Source: Flavobacterium sp. N2820
GTDB taxonomy: Bacteria; Bacteroidota; Bacteroidia; Flavobacteriales; Flavobacteriaceae
Direction: 5' to 3'
DNA length: 64,000 nt
Assembly (NCBI RefSeq): GCF_025947285.1
Contig: NZ_CP110008.1
Location: 1,565,001-1,629,000, forward strand
Below the pieces are notes generated by a model that saw only the letters and a list, made by a program, of their open reading frames with translations, made no database searches and was not told where the DNA came from. Position numbers and translations under genes: made by a program. This document shows, in pieces, positions 7,674 to 16,316 of the stretch. The number at the start of each line of letters is the position of its first letter. The first letter of the stretch is position 1.

Positions 7674-8271
7674 AGCAATTATTTTTGATTTTGGCGATGT
7701 TTTTATCGATTTGAACAAACAAGCTATTGATACCGAATTTAGAAAATTAGGGTTAACAGCTTGGCATGACGATTTAGATGCCTTAAATAAAAAGTACGAA
7801 ATTGGAAAAATTGATGAATTGGAGTTTATGGAAGGTTTTCAGAAACATCTTCCCAATGCTGGTTTAGTGGAAATAAGAGCCGCTTGGAATTCAATTTTAG
7901 GCGATTTTCCATTGTATCGATTGGAATTTTTGCAAATGATTTCATCAAAATATCGCTTGTTTCTTTTAAGCAATACCGATCATACACACATTGAAAAATT
8001 TGAACACAACGAAGGCCAAACTTTTGCTCGTGATTTTTATAGTTGTTTTGAAAAAGTATATTTTTCATACGAAATCGGAATTCGTAAACCCGATGAAAAT
8101 GCGTTCAAATACGTGATTAATAATCATAATTTGAATCCTAAAAAAACATTATTTGTAGACGATAAAAAAGAAAACACCGATATGGCTGAAAAGTTAGGTT
8201 TTCAAGTTTGGAATTTACAAGTTGGCATAGATGATGTTGTGGAACTTTTTGATAAAAAAATTATAATATAA
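7666..8271 (+). CDS. HAD-superfamily hydrolase
   Basis: A 201-residue haloacid-dehalogenase-like phosphatase of the YihX type. Motif I is FDFGDVFID at residues 6-14 with the nucleophile Asp, motif II is LLSNTD, motif III is the Lys in GIRKPDE, and motif IV is LFVDDKKEN. The Met at 7666 starts right before motif I and overlaps the end of ribD (ATG-ATTGA). The overlap suggests co-expression with ribD. It could supply the phosphatase that removes phosphate from the riboflavin intermediate, but HAD specificity cannot be read from sequence, so that is only a context inference. Confidence 0.88.
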   Translation: MIEAIIFDFGDVFIDLNKQAIDTEFRKLGLTAWHDDLDALNKKYEIGKIDELEFMEGFQKHLPNAGLVEIRAAWNSILGDFPLYRLEFLQMISSKYRLFLLSNTDHTHIEKFEHNEGQTFARDFYSCFEKVYFSYEIGIRKPDENAFKYVINNHNLNPKKTLFVDDKKENTDMAEKLGFQVWNLQVGIDDVVELFDKKIII

Positions 8272-8278
8272 CCTCCTC

Positions 8279-9139
8279 GTGATTTACTTATTTTTAAGCA
8301 TTCTTTTTAATGCTGTGCTTTTTGTTATTGTTAAACTTTTTGCAAAATTCAATATTGACGCCTTACAAGCGTTAGTAGTAAATTACTTAATTGCTTTTTT
8401 TGTCGGTTTTTTCTTTTTAGAAAATGAGATAAATACTTCAGAAATTGTGCAACAAAATTGGTTCACCGGAAGTGTTTTATTAGGTTTTATTTTCATCAGC
8501 ACTTTTTATGTAACAGCAATTACTTCGCAAAGAAACGGTCTTTCAGTGGCTTCTGTAGCTTCTAAAATGTCCGTTATAATTCCAATTTCTTTAGGCGTAC
8601 TTTTGTATAATGAAACACTAGGAATTATAAAGATTATTGGTATAATTTTAGCGCTGATTGCCGTGTATTTTACTTCTAAAAAAGAAACAGGCGAAATTCA
8701 AAAAGCAACCAATATCTTATTTCCTGCATTGGTTTTTATTGGAGCTGGAACGATAGATTCAAGTTTAAAATATTTACAAACGCATCATGTAGCTGTTAAT
8801 CAAATTGGATTGTTTTCAACAGTAACTTTTTTTTGTGCTTTCAGTGTTGGAATGCTAACCCTTATTTTTTTAACCATACGAGGAAAGATAAAATTTTCTG
8901 GAAGAAATATTCTAGGCGGAATTGCTTTGGGTTTACCCAATTACTTTTCGTTGTATTATTTGGTTAAAATGCTAGAAGCAAAAGCCTTTCAAAGCGCCAC
9001 TTTATTTACAATTCACAACATTTCTATCGTTTTAGTTTCTACTTTTGTAGGCATTCTTTTTTTTAAAGAAAAAATTTCGCTTCGCAATGCAATCGGAATA
9101 GGATTAGCCTTATTCGCACTTTATTTAGTTACCTATTAA
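8279..9139 (+). CDS. EamA/DMT-family transporter
   Basis: A 286-residue integral membrane protein with about ten hydrophobic helices in two repeats, as in drug/metabolite transporters of the EamA family. It starts with GTG, 7 nt after the HAD stop. A purine-poor spacer leaves no visible Shine-Dalgarno site, which is normal in this phylum. The second repeat has LGLPNYFSLYYLVKML and a conserved-looking ending with TFVGILFFKEK. The substrate is unknown. Its place between ribD/HAD and yigZ suggests one operon, but not a riboflavin role by itself. Confidence 0.85.
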   Translation: MIYLFLSILFNAVLFVIVKLFAKFNIDALQALVVNYLIAFFVGFFFLENEINTSEIVQQNWFTGSVLLGFIFISTFYVTAITSQRNGLSVASVASKMSVIIPISLGVLLYNETLGIIKIIGIILALIAVYFTSKKETGEIQKATNILFPALVFIGAGTIDSSLKYLQTHHVAVNQIGLFSTVTFFCAFSVGMLTLIFLTIRGKIKFSGRNILGGIALGLPNYFSLYYLVKMLEAKAFQSATLFTIHNISIVLVSTFVGILFFKEKISLRNAIGIGLALFALYLVTY

Positions 9140-9141
9140 AA

Positions 9142-9756
9142 ATGGATTTTTCAGAAAACGATTTATATAAAACAATAGATTTTCCCTCGGAAGAGGTATT
9201 ACTCAAAGAAAAAAATAGCAAATTCTTTGGTTACGCCTTTCCCATATCTTCTGAAGAAGAAGTAAAAGAAATTTTAGACCGATTACGAAAAGAACATTTT
9301 TCGGCGCGCCATTGGTGCTATGCTTATCAAATTGGCACAGAGAAAATCCAATACCGTGCTAATGATGATGGTGAACCAAATAATAGTGCTGGAATGCCTA
9401 TTTACGGACAAATTCAGTCGTTTGAAGTAACAAATGCATTAGTTGTTGTGGTTCGATATTTTGGCGGTGTAAAGTTAGGGGTTGGCGGATTAATTTCCGC
9501 ATACAAAACAGCAGCACAAATGGCTTTGGAAAATGCAACTATTATTGAAAAAACAATTAATAAACATTTTGTCATTTCATTTGGTTATGCCCACATGAAT
9601 AAAGTGATGCGAATTATCAAAGAAAAAAATCTGCAAATCGTTGCTCAAAAAATGGAAATGGACTGTGAAATCGAAATTTCAATCCGAAAAAAAAATGCCC
9701 AAAATTTATTGGACACTTTTGAAAATTTGTATGAACTAAAAGTAACTGAAATTTAA
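9142..9756 (+). CDS. YigZ/IMPACT-family protein
   Basis: A 204-residue protein of the UPF0029 (IMPACT) family. The signature runs through RHWCYAYQIG, DDGEPNNSAGMPI and VVRYFGGVKLGVGGLI (about residues 52-114). A C-terminal DUF1949-type domain of about 60 residues follows. Family members bind nucleic acid and affect translation or peptidase activity, but the exact role in bacteria is not settled. Its start is 2 nt past the transporter stop, so it is the last gene of the ribD operon. Confidence 0.92.
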   Translation: MDFSENDLYKTIDFPSEEVLLKEKNSKFFGYAFPISSEEEVKEILDRLRKEHFSARHWCYAYQIGTEKIQYRANDDGEPNNSAGMPIYGQIQSFEVTNALVVVVRYFGGVKLGVGGLISAYKTAAQMALENATIIEKTINKHFVISFGYAHMNKVMRIIKEKNLQIVAQKMEMDCEIEISIRKKNAQNLLDTFENLYELKVTEI

Positions 9757-9760
9757 AATT

Positions 9761-10162
9761 TTACAAGGCATTTATTTTTTCTAAAACATAGCTTGGAGGT
9801 AACATTGGACGTCCCGATTTCATGTCAACAAACACCAACATAGAATAACCAGTTGTTAATAACTCATTTGTTTCATTATAAATTTCATAGTCAAATTCTA
9901 TCTTCACTGACGTCTGACTTTTCAATATAGTTTTAACAGTTAATAAGTCGTCATAACGAGCCGGTTTCTTGTAATTCATTGACAACGAAACCACTGGAAG
10001 CATCACTCCGTTTTCTTCCATCCATTTATAGGAAACCCCCATATTTCTTAGCCATTCCACGCGTCCCATCTCAAAATACTGTGCATAATTACCGTGGTAA
10101 ACTACTCCCATTTGATCGGTTTCAGCATACCGCACACGAACTTGAAATTGATATTCTCTCAT
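9761..10162 (-). CDS. Acyl-CoA thioesterase, YbgC/FadM-type hotdog
   Basis: A 133-residue single-hotdog-domain thioesterase. The motif RYAETDQMGVVYHGNY at residues 11-26 carries the catalytic Asp of the YbgC/4-hydroxybenzoyl-CoA thioesterase group, and the helix FEMGRVEWLR follows. It hydrolyses an acyl-CoA or acyl-ACP, but chain length is not predictable. It converges with the ribD operon with a 4-nt gap and has its own start 205 nt from dnaA. Confidence 0.9.
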   Translation of the reverse strand: MREYQFQVRVRYAETDQMGVVYHGNYAQYFEMGRVEWLRNMGVSYKWMEENGVMLPVVSLSMNYKKPARYDDLLTVKTILKSQTSVKIEFDYEIYNETNELLTTGYSMLVFVDMKSGRPMLPPSYVLEKINAL

Positions 10163-10367
10163 ATTAAACTGATATTAAATTATTCTTAAAAAATTATTAA
10201 AACGACTTACAATATTTTTTTTAAAAAATCAATAGCAAAAAAATTTTTTTTAAAGAAAATTGTTCACATATTTGCTATCCCAAAGATTAAAAAAAGAACC
10301 CCTATTTTTTTTTTGTAAGATAACCTATACAAAACTAAAAAAACAACTATTAACAAGAATAGAATTT
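10163..10367. other. Intergenic region upstream of dnaA
   Basis: About 205 nt of very AT-rich DNA with long A and T tracts between the thioesterase and dnaA starts. I found no copy of a consensus DnaA box (TTATCCACA or close variants) on either strand, so there is no support for an origin here. It must contain the divergent promoters, but no exact TAnnTTTG box stands out. Confidence 0.5.
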
Positions 10368-11795
10368 ATGACTAAAACTGCGCAATCGGTATGGAATAAC
10401 TGTCTGTCTTTTATCAAAGACAATATTCAAGATCAAGCATACAAAACTTGGTTTGAACCTATTCAGTCAGTTGAACTAAACGATAACGCGTTGTCTATTC
10501 AGGTACCTAGTAAATTTTTCTACGAATGGCTAGAAGAACACTATGTAAAATTGTTAAAAGTGGCACTAACCAAAGAATTGGGTCCAAGTGCAAAGTTATT
10601 GTATAAAATTAAGATGGAAAACACTTATGGCAATAAACTTCCATTTACTGAGCAAATTCCTAGTTACAATAGAACTGCGGTAAAACCTCAGGAAGTAGAT
10701 GTGCCAATTGTTAATAAAAATCCTGAACTTAAAAATCCATTTGTAATTCCTGGAATTCGTAACTTAAAAATCGAATCACAGTTAAATGCAAATTATAGTT
10801 TTGACAACTTCCTTGAAGGAGATTCTAACCGATTAGCTAGAAGCGCCGGAATGGCTGTAGCAAATAAACCAGGAGGAACTTCATTCAACCCGCTGTTAAT
10901 TTTTGGCGGAGTTGGCTTAGGAAAAACGCATTTAGCACATGCTATTGGAGTAGAAATCAAAGATAAATACCCTGAAAAAACGGTTTTATATATTTCGGCT
11001 GAAATTTTCACGCAGCAATATATTGATTCGGTTAAGAAGAATACAAGAAATGATTTTATTCACTTTTATCAATTAATTGATGTTTTAATCATTGACGATG
11101 TACAGTTTTTATCTGGAAAATCTGGAACACAAGATGTGTTTTTCCACATTTTTAATTATTTACATCAAAATGGAAAACAAGTAATTCTTACTTCTGACAA
11201 AGCGCCAGTTGATATGCAAGATATTGAGCAACGCTTGTTATCTCGTTTTAAATGGGGACTTTCTGCAGAATTACACCAACCCGATTATGAAACTCGTATC
11301 TCTATCTTAAAAAATATTTTATTTAGAGATGGCGTTGAAATGCCAGATGACATAATTGAATATGTAGCTAAAAACATTAAATCAAACGTTCGTGAATTAG
11401 AAGGTGCCATCATCTCATTGATTGCGCAATCTTCTTTTAATAAGCGTGAAGTTACTATTGATTTAGCAAAACAAGTGGTTGAAAAATTTGTAAAAAATGT
11501 AAAACGTGAAATTTCAATAGACTACATTCAGAAAACAGTTTCTGATTATTTTCAATTGGATATTGAAACTTTGCAATCTAAAACAAGAAAACGTCATGTG
11601 GTTCAAGCGCGACAATTAGCCATGTTTTTTGCAAAAAAATTCACAAAAGCTTCGTTAGCAAATATTGGTTCACAAATTGGCGACAGAGATCACGCAACGG
11701 TTTTACATGCTTGCAAAACAGTCGACAACTTGGTAGCTACTGATAAACAATTTAAAAAATTTGTTGACGACATCAACAAGAAATTATCGCTGTAA
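10368..11795 (+). CDS. dnaA: Chromosomal replication initiator DnaA
   Basis: A 475-residue AAA+ initiator. The N-terminal domain I starts at the chosen ATG with TAQSVWNNCLSFI. Walker A GGVGLGKTH lies near 178-186, Walker B LIIDDVQFL near 240, and the DNA-binding signature DRDHATVLHACKTV near 439. The open frame extends 36 codons further upstream, but that stretch is not DnaA-like and the ATG at 10368 matches the family. It binds ATP and opens the origin. Downstream, a phosphatase and a methyltransferase follow with gaps of 1 and 4 nt, so all three are probably one transcript. Confidence 0.98.
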   Translation: MTKTAQSVWNNCLSFIKDNIQDQAYKTWFEPIQSVELNDNALSIQVPSKFFYEWLEEHYVKLLKVALTKELGPSAKLLYKIKMENTYGNKLPFTEQIPSYNRTAVKPQEVDVPIVNKNPELKNPFVIPGIRNLKIESQLNANYSFDNFLEGDSNRLARSAGMAVANKPGGTSFNPLLIFGGVGLGKTHLAHAIGVEIKDKYPEKTVLYISAEIFTQQYIDSVKKNTRNDFIHFYQLIDVLIIDDVQFLSGKSGTQDVFFHIFNYLHQNGKQVILTSDKAPVDMQDIEQRLLSRFKWGLSAELHQPDYETRISILKNILFRDGVEMPDDIIEYVAKNIKSNVRELEGAIISLIAQSSFNKREVTIDLAKQVVEKFVKNVKREISIDYIQKTVSDYFQLDIETLQSKTRKRHVVQARQLAMFFAKKFTKASLANIGSQIGDRDHATVLHACKTVDNLVATDKQFKKFVDDINKKLSL

Positions 11796-11796
11796 A

Positions 11797-12252
11797 ATGT
11801 CGGTTAAAATTTTAATGGTTTGCTTAGGAAATATTTGCCGTTCTCCTTTGGCAGAAGGTATTTTACGTTCTAAACTTTCTGAAAAATTTATAGTAGACTC
11901 TGCCGGAACTGGTGGTTGGCACGCAGGCGAATTACCTGATAAACGTTCGATTGCGATAGCCAGACTAAAAGGTTTGGATATTTCCAATCAAAGAGCGCGA
12001 CAATTTAAAGTTTCAGACTTTACAACATTTGACCATATTTTTGTAATGGATAACACCAACTACAAAGAGGTAATAGCTTTAGCACCAAATGAAGCAACAA
12101 AATCAAAAGTTAAACTCATTTTAAACGAAATTTTCCCAAACGATAACAATGATGTTCCGGACCCATATTATGGCGGCATTGATGGTTTTGAAAATGTTTA
12201 CAATATGTTAGACCAAGCTTGTGACGAAATTGCAAGAAAACTTAAGAAATAA
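11797..12252 (+). CDS. Low-molecular-weight protein-tyrosine phosphatase
   Basis: A 151-residue cytoplasmic phosphatase. The active-site loop CLGNICRSP (C-x5-R-S) lies at residues 9-17 and the general acid Asp in DPYYGG near 125. The start is the ATG 1 nt after the dnaA stop. The frame upstream runs inside dnaA and is not family-like. Members dephosphorylate protein tyrosine, often in control of exopolysaccharide kinases, but no tyrosine kinase is near. Confidence 0.93.
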   Translation: MSVKILMVCLGNICRSPLAEGILRSKLSEKFIVDSAGTGGWHAGELPDKRSIAIARLKGLDISNQRARQFKVSDFTTFDHIFVMDNTNYKEVIALAPNEATKSKVKLILNEIFPNDNNDVPDPYYGGIDGFENVYNMLDQACDEIARKLKK

Positions 12253-12256
12253 AATC

Positions 12257-12994
12257 ATGAAATCACCAAATTCTTTAGGCAAACTGTATTTAATCCCTAT
12301 CACGCTTTCCAATCCGGGAGAAACTACTGTGGCTCCTGAAGATGTTTTGCCTCAAACCATCAAAAGAACAATTGATTTTATAGATACGTATATTGTTGAA
12401 AACGAAAAAACCGCTCGAAAATTTATAAAAAGTATTCATCCCGATAAAAAGCAACCCGATTTAAAAATTTCAGTATTAAATAAACATACAGAAACTGCTG
12501 AACATTACGAATTTATCAAGCCACTTTTAAGTGGAGAAAATATTGGATTAATGAGCGAATCTGGTTGTCCTGGAATTGCTGATCCTGGCGCTGTAATTGT
12601 AAAAATCGCACATGAAAAAGGCATTCAAGTTGTGCCACTGGTTGGTCCTAGTTCTATTTTATTAGCTCTAATGGCAAGCGGAATGAATGGACAAAGTTTT
12701 GCCTTTAATGGCTATTTACCTATTGATAAAAACGATAAAAAACAAGCTTTAAAAAGTTTTGAACGCTTGTCACAAGAAAAAAATCAGTCGCAGTTATTTA
12801 TTGAAACACCGTATAGAAACAATAAATTAATGGAAGATTTATTGCAAATTTTACAACCAAGCACCTATTTATGTGTGGCTTGCGATATTACTTTACCAAC
12901 GGAATACATAAAAACAAAAACAATAAACGAGTGGAAAAAAGAAAAGGCCGATTTACATAATCGACCTTGTATTTTTATTATTCACAAAATGTAA
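12257..12994 (+). CDS. RsmI-related tetrapyrrole-methylase-family methyltransferase
   Basis: A 245-residue SAM-dependent methyltransferase of the tetrapyrrole methylase fold. The stretch MSESGCPGIADPGA near 97-110 and VPLVGPSSILLALMASG near 123-139 are typical of RsmI-like enzymes, which methylate the 2'-O of C1402 in 16S rRNA. The shorter YraL-like Bacteroidota form lacks the usual C-terminal domain, so the target is uncertain. The start ATG is 4 nt past the phosphatase stop. The 3' end of the coding region contains an apparent terminator hairpin. Confidence 0.8.
   Translation: MKSPNSLGKLYLIPITLSNPGETTVAPEDVLPQTIKRTIDFIDTYIVENEKTARKFIKSIHPDKKQPDLKISVLNKHTETAEHYEFIKPLLSGENIGLMSESGCPGIADPGAVIVKIAHEKGIQVVPLVGPSSILLALMASGMNGQSFAFNGYLPIDKNDKKQALKSFERLSQEKNQSQLFIETPYRNNKLMEDLLQILQPSTYLCVACDITLPTEYIKTKTINEWKKEKADLHNRPCIFIIHKM
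12944..12975 (+). terminator. Terminator hairpin inside the methyltransferase 3' end
   Basis: AAGG-C-CGATT pairs with AATCG-A-CCTT (one mismatch) and is followed by GTATTTTT. It lies within the last 17 codons, and the next gene on the other strand begins its stop codon one base after this gene ends, so no intergenic space is left for a terminator. Confidence 0.55.
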
Positions 12995-13639
12995 TTATTC
13001 TAAATTTACTTTCGCGTATAAATCAGCTTTGATATGAGAAGTATCATATCCTGCAAATTTTCTGATATAACTTGATAATGAAGTTCCAAAACCGTCTTTA
13101 AAACCGTTTTTACCGTTACTTCTTAAATATTTTTTTACTGAACCAGCACCACCTAAATGAGCTGCAGCTACTAAACCCGATTCTGTAATTTCAACACCGT
13201 TGATTACTTTACCAGAAAATTTAGCGATTTCTTTACGTAATTCCCATTTATTGCGCGCAATTAATGCTTCAAAAGCCTTGTCTTGCCATTCTGCATTACG
13301 TAAAAATTCTTGATAATCATAAATACCTACAGTACGTAGTGCACTTTTTCCGAATTGGTATTTACCCATGTAACCGTAAGGATTAACTAAGTGCAATATA
13401 CCTCTTGACTCTTTGTAAGCCATTTTTTGAGCAAAACCAATAAATGATTTTCCAACATGCGGTACTACTACCGCTACTTTTTCTTCGTTTTCATATTCGT
13501 TAGCAACATGGTATTTAATTACCTCATTATCTGCTAAATGAAACCCTTTTACTTTTTTTTCTTCTAAGCTAATAAAACCTGAAGAAACTACTGAAACTAG
13601 GAGTGTCAATCCTAAAATGTAAGACCCTTTTTTTATCAT
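12995..13639 (-). CDS. Exported lysozyme/transglycosylase-like protein
   Basis: A 214-residue protein with a signal sequence or membrane anchor at residues 1-25. The remainder resembles lytic transglycosylase folds: FAQKMAYKESRG with a candidate catalytic Glu near residue 76, then GYMGKYQFGKSALRTVGI, and HLGGAGSVKKYL. I see no LysM repeat, although relatives of this type are sometimes annotated as LysM proteins. It probably cleaves or remodels peptidoglycan in the periplasm. It has its own promoter with a leader of about 45 nt. Confidence 0.7.
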   Translation of the reverse strand: MIKKGSYILGLTLLVSVVSSGFISLEEKKVKGFHLADNEVIKYHVANEYENEEKVAVVVPHVGKSFIGFAQKMAYKESRGILHLVNPYGYMGKYQFGKSALRTVGIYDYQEFLRNAEWQDKAFEALIARNKWELRKEIAKFSGKVINGVEITESGLVAAAHLGGAGSVKKYLRSNGKNGFKDGFGTSLSSYIRKFAGYDTSHIKADLYAKVNLE

Positions 13640-13685
13640 GAATTGTTATTTCTCAGCGTCTGTCACCCATCTGAAATTACCGATG

Positions 13686-13693
13686 CAAATATA
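13686..13693 (-). promoter_or_regulatory. -7 promoter box of the lysozyme-like gene
   Basis: On the minus strand TATATTTG matches TAnnTTTG exactly, 47 nt before the start codon. Confidence 0.55.
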
Positions 13694-13735
13694 CAAAAAA
13701 AATTATAATATTGATTTACAGCGTGTTAATAATTC

Positions 13736-14719
13736 TTAAAAGTAGATGAAGTGCGCTTTAACTCCGTTAAAATCATCATATTGCAAAGTTGGTGCAGGAA
13801 TTTTTAGTGTGTTAAAAACCGAAAAAAGTGACTTTAAAAAATGTGATTTTGTCTTAATTTTAGTCAAATCGACATCAAAACTGAGATAAAATTGACGATA
13901 TGGGCTCTGAAAAATACTGTTTTGAATAGCTTCGGTATTTGTTCCATACAACATACCTTCTCCACCATAACCAAAAGCTATATTTAACCATTTTGGAGTA
14001 AAACTATCTTTAGTAAATGATTGTATATTAAATGACAGCCAATAGGTTTGACCGTTGTAATCTTTTAAAATTTGTTCGTTTAGCGAAGCGCCAAGTGTTT
14101 CCGGACGTTGTGCTGCAAATTTGGTTTGCTGAAAAGAGAATTTTGGAGTAATTCGTTGTTCGTTCCAAAGTAGTTCTTGTGAAACATGTAATGCAGTTCC
14201 TGATACATTAGCAATAATATCTCCAGAAGATGCACCCCATTCTTGTGAAAAGCCATCAAAAACCTCAACTACGGTTAAAAACCCCAATCCGAGCGTAGAA
14301 CCATAAATCAACTGTTCTTTTTGAGATGCTCCACTCCATTCCAAAAGTTCGGCCCCTACTCTACCTAAATGATAGGAAGAGTACACATGACCTAATTTAT
14401 CCATTTGCAACCATTGCTTATTATCGTTGATGAAATGGAAATTGGTTTGCGGATAATCTTGATACCAAATTTGGTTTAAACCTACAAGTGTTGCACCTAA
14501 TGCAATAGATTCACCAACATAAACGACAGTTCTTTTTGGTTTATTAAGCGTATCAGAAGGTTCTAAAAACGAATTAATAGACGATTGTGCCTGACTGAGA
14601 ACAGAAACAAACAGAAAAATGGACAGCAAAACAGCCCTGATTGAAGAGAAAATCCTATACTGAAAGCATAGATTGAAATGGAAAGCAGGAAAATGGATTA
14701 CTGATAAAGCCCATACCAT
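13736..14719 (-). CDS. DUF2279-family envelope protein
   Basis: About 300 residues matching the DUF2279 pattern: ESIALGATLVGLNQIWY, then DKLGHVYSSYHLGR, VEVFDGFSQEWGASSGDIIANVSG and a beta-rich C-terminal part. A signal peptide (VLLSIFLFVSVLSQA) ends near residue 45 of the longest frame, so the ATG at 14719 gives an unusually long pre-region. A TTG at the start of the hydrophobic core is an alternative, and the start is uncertain. The function of the family is unknown. Its start lies 13 nt from the mltG stop, so they are probably co-transcribed. Confidence 0.75.
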   Translation of the reverse strand: MVWALSVIHFPAFHFNLCFQYRIFSSIRAVLLSIFLFVSVLSQAQSSINSFLEPSDTLNKPKRTVVYVGESIALGATLVGLNQIWYQDYPQTNFHFINDNKQWLQMDKLGHVYSSYHLGRVGAELLEWSGASQKEQLIYGSTLGLGFLTVVEVFDGFSQEWGASSGDIIANVSGTALHVSQELLWNEQRITPKFSFQQTKFAAQRPETLGASLNEQILKDYNGQTYWLSFNIQSFTKDSFTPKWLNIAFGYGGEGMLYGTNTEAIQNSIFQSPYRQFYLSFDVDLTKIKTKSHFLKSLFSVFNTLKIPAPTLQYDDFNGVKAHFIYF

Positions 14720-14731
14720 TCGCTTCAGAAA

Positions 14732-15772
14732 TTATCGGTTGATACCTAATTTGCTTACCCAATCTGCATATTTTTTTGCATTTACTTGATGTGCTTCATA
14801 ACTAGATGCAAAAGCATGATAACCTGGCTTGTCTGGATTTGCACAGAAATATATATAATCGTGATTTGTAGCATTTAAAACCGCATCAATAGCCGAAACA
14901 TCTGGCATTGCTATTGGTCCTGGTGGTAACCCTTTATTGATGTAGGTATTATATGCTGATTTAATTCGTAAATCATTATAAAAAACGCGTTTGATTTCCT
15001 GATCAAAATCACCTGTTTGCTTTTTAATAGCATAAATAACCGTTGGATCGGCTTGTAAAGGCATGTCTTGTGTTAAACGATTTAAGTAAACTCCAGCAAC
15101 ATCTGGACGCTCGTCTACTTTTGCCGTTTCTTTATGTACAATTGAGGCTAAAGTATAGACTTGAATTGGTGTTAAATTTTTAGCTTTTGCTTTTGCTAAT
15201 CGGGCCTCGTTCCAAAACTTATTATATTCTTTAGCCAATTTATTAGCTATTTTGTTTGCAGGTGTATTCCAATAAAACTCGTATGTATTTGGAATAAACA
15301 AGGCTAAAATTGTTTCTTCAGTAAAGCCGTTTTCTTGTAAAAAAGGCGTGTTTGTAAAAGCAACTTCTAAAGCCAAACTATCAGGTTCTAATTGGGTTGA
15401 CAAACGTTGTACCAATTTACCTATCGTTTCTTGATTATTAAATGCAACTTTAACAGGAACGTTTAAGCGTAAGCTTCTTACCATATCAAAACTGGTCATG
15501 TCTTTTTTGAAAAGAAATTTTCCAGCTTTTACGTTGGTACTGTAATTTCTTGAAGTAGCTACGAAATCAAATTTTTCAAAATCTTTAATTAATGGTTTCA
15601 CAATTTCGGATACTTGTGCATAGTTTGAATTCGAAGGAATATAAACATAAACCTCATTTTGAGAAAATTGAGTATTTGGTGTAAATGCTTTAAAATAGAC
15701 ATAAACACCAACTGCAGTTGCAATTACAATTCCTGCAACAGCAATGATTGAAATTATTTTTTTTACGTTCAA
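14732..15772 (-). CDS. mltG: Endolytic transglycosylase MltG (YceG)
   Basis: Inner-membrane-anchored enzyme that cuts nascent peptidoglycan and so limits strand length. One membrane helix lies near residues 7-28, a LysM-like region follows, and then the YceG domain with ASIVHKETAKVDERPDVAGVYLNRL carries the catalytic Glu (written here in two parts: ASIVHKETAK and DVAGVYLNRL). Conserved PLQADPTVIYA and NTYINKGLPPGPI are also present. Its 346 residues are usual for Bacteroidota. It follows an acetyltransferase, DUF6090 and dapF on the same strand. Confidence 0.95.
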   Translation of the reverse strand: MNVKKIISIIAVAGIVIATAVGVYVYFKAFTPNTQFSQNEVYVYIPSNSNYAQVSEIVKPLIKDFEKFDFVATSRNYSTNVKAGKFLFKKDMTSFDMVRSLRLNVPVKVAFNNQETIGKLVQRLSTQLEPDSLALEVAFTNTPFLQENGFTEETILALFIPNTYEFYWNTPANKIANKLAKEYNKFWNEARLAKAKAKNLTPIQVYTLASIVHKETAKVDERPDVAGVYLNRLTQDMPLQADPTVIYAIKKQTGDFDQEIKRVFYNDLRIKSAYNTYINKGLPPGPIAMPDVSAIDAVLNATNHDYIYFCANPDKPGYHAFASSYEAHQVNAKKYADWVSKLGINR

Positions 15773-15788
15773 GGGGTTTGTTCGTTAT

Positions 15789-16316
15789 TTAGTTATTGAT
15801 TAATTGAAAAAGTATTTCGTCTTTAAAAATGTTATCTACTTTTATCCAATCTTTTTTTGTTCCAATTTTTTGAAAGCCAAATTTAGTAAAAAGTTGCTTA
15901 CTAATTTCATTATCGCTTCCTATATTTGCATACAATTGATGCAACTGTAATTGATTAAAAGCATAATTGATTACCAATTGTAATGCTTCTGAACCTATTC
16001 CAGAATTTCTATTACTCTCGTTTGAGATTACAATACCAACTCCAGCTCTGTTATTTTTAGGATCAAAATCAAACAAATCAATTAAACCAATTGCTTCAAA
16101 AGTATCACTTAAACAAATAGCCAATCGCAATTGCTTCGCTTCGTATATATCCTGATGTGCATTTTCTAAATACTGACGAATTAAAAAACGACTGTAGGGT
16201 GTTTGTGTATTGCTTACTTCCCAAACCGATTCGTTATTTTCTATAGCATAGATAAACTCTAAATCTTCGGGTTCAAGTGCGCGCAGATATATGGTATTTC
16301 CAGTTAGTGTTATCAT
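15789..16316 (-). CDS. GNAT acetyltransferase, RimJ/RimL-like
   Basis: A 175-residue GNAT protein. It shows the N-terminal LRALEPEDLEFIY, the acetyl-CoA loop NESNRNSGIGSEALQL near 98-113, and the C-terminal LFTKFGFQKIGT. Such enzymes acetylate protein N-termini, spermidine or antibiotics, and the substrate is not predictable. It abuts DUF6090 with no gap and mltG with 16 nt, so it sits inside a minus-strand operon. Confidence 0.87.
   Translation of the reverse strand: MITLTGNTIYLRALEPEDLEFIYAIENNESVWEVSNTQTPYSRFLIRQYLENAHQDIYEAKQLRLAICLSDTFEAIGLIDLFDFDPKNNRAGVGIVISNESNRNSGIGSEALQLVINYAFNQLQLHQLYANIGSDNEISKQLFTKFGFQKIGTKKDWIKVDNIFKDEILFQLINN

Noticed and set aside
10163..10367. Replication origin next to dnaA.
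   Set aside because: No DnaA-box consensus or cluster of near copies was found on either strand. AT-richness alone is not evidence.
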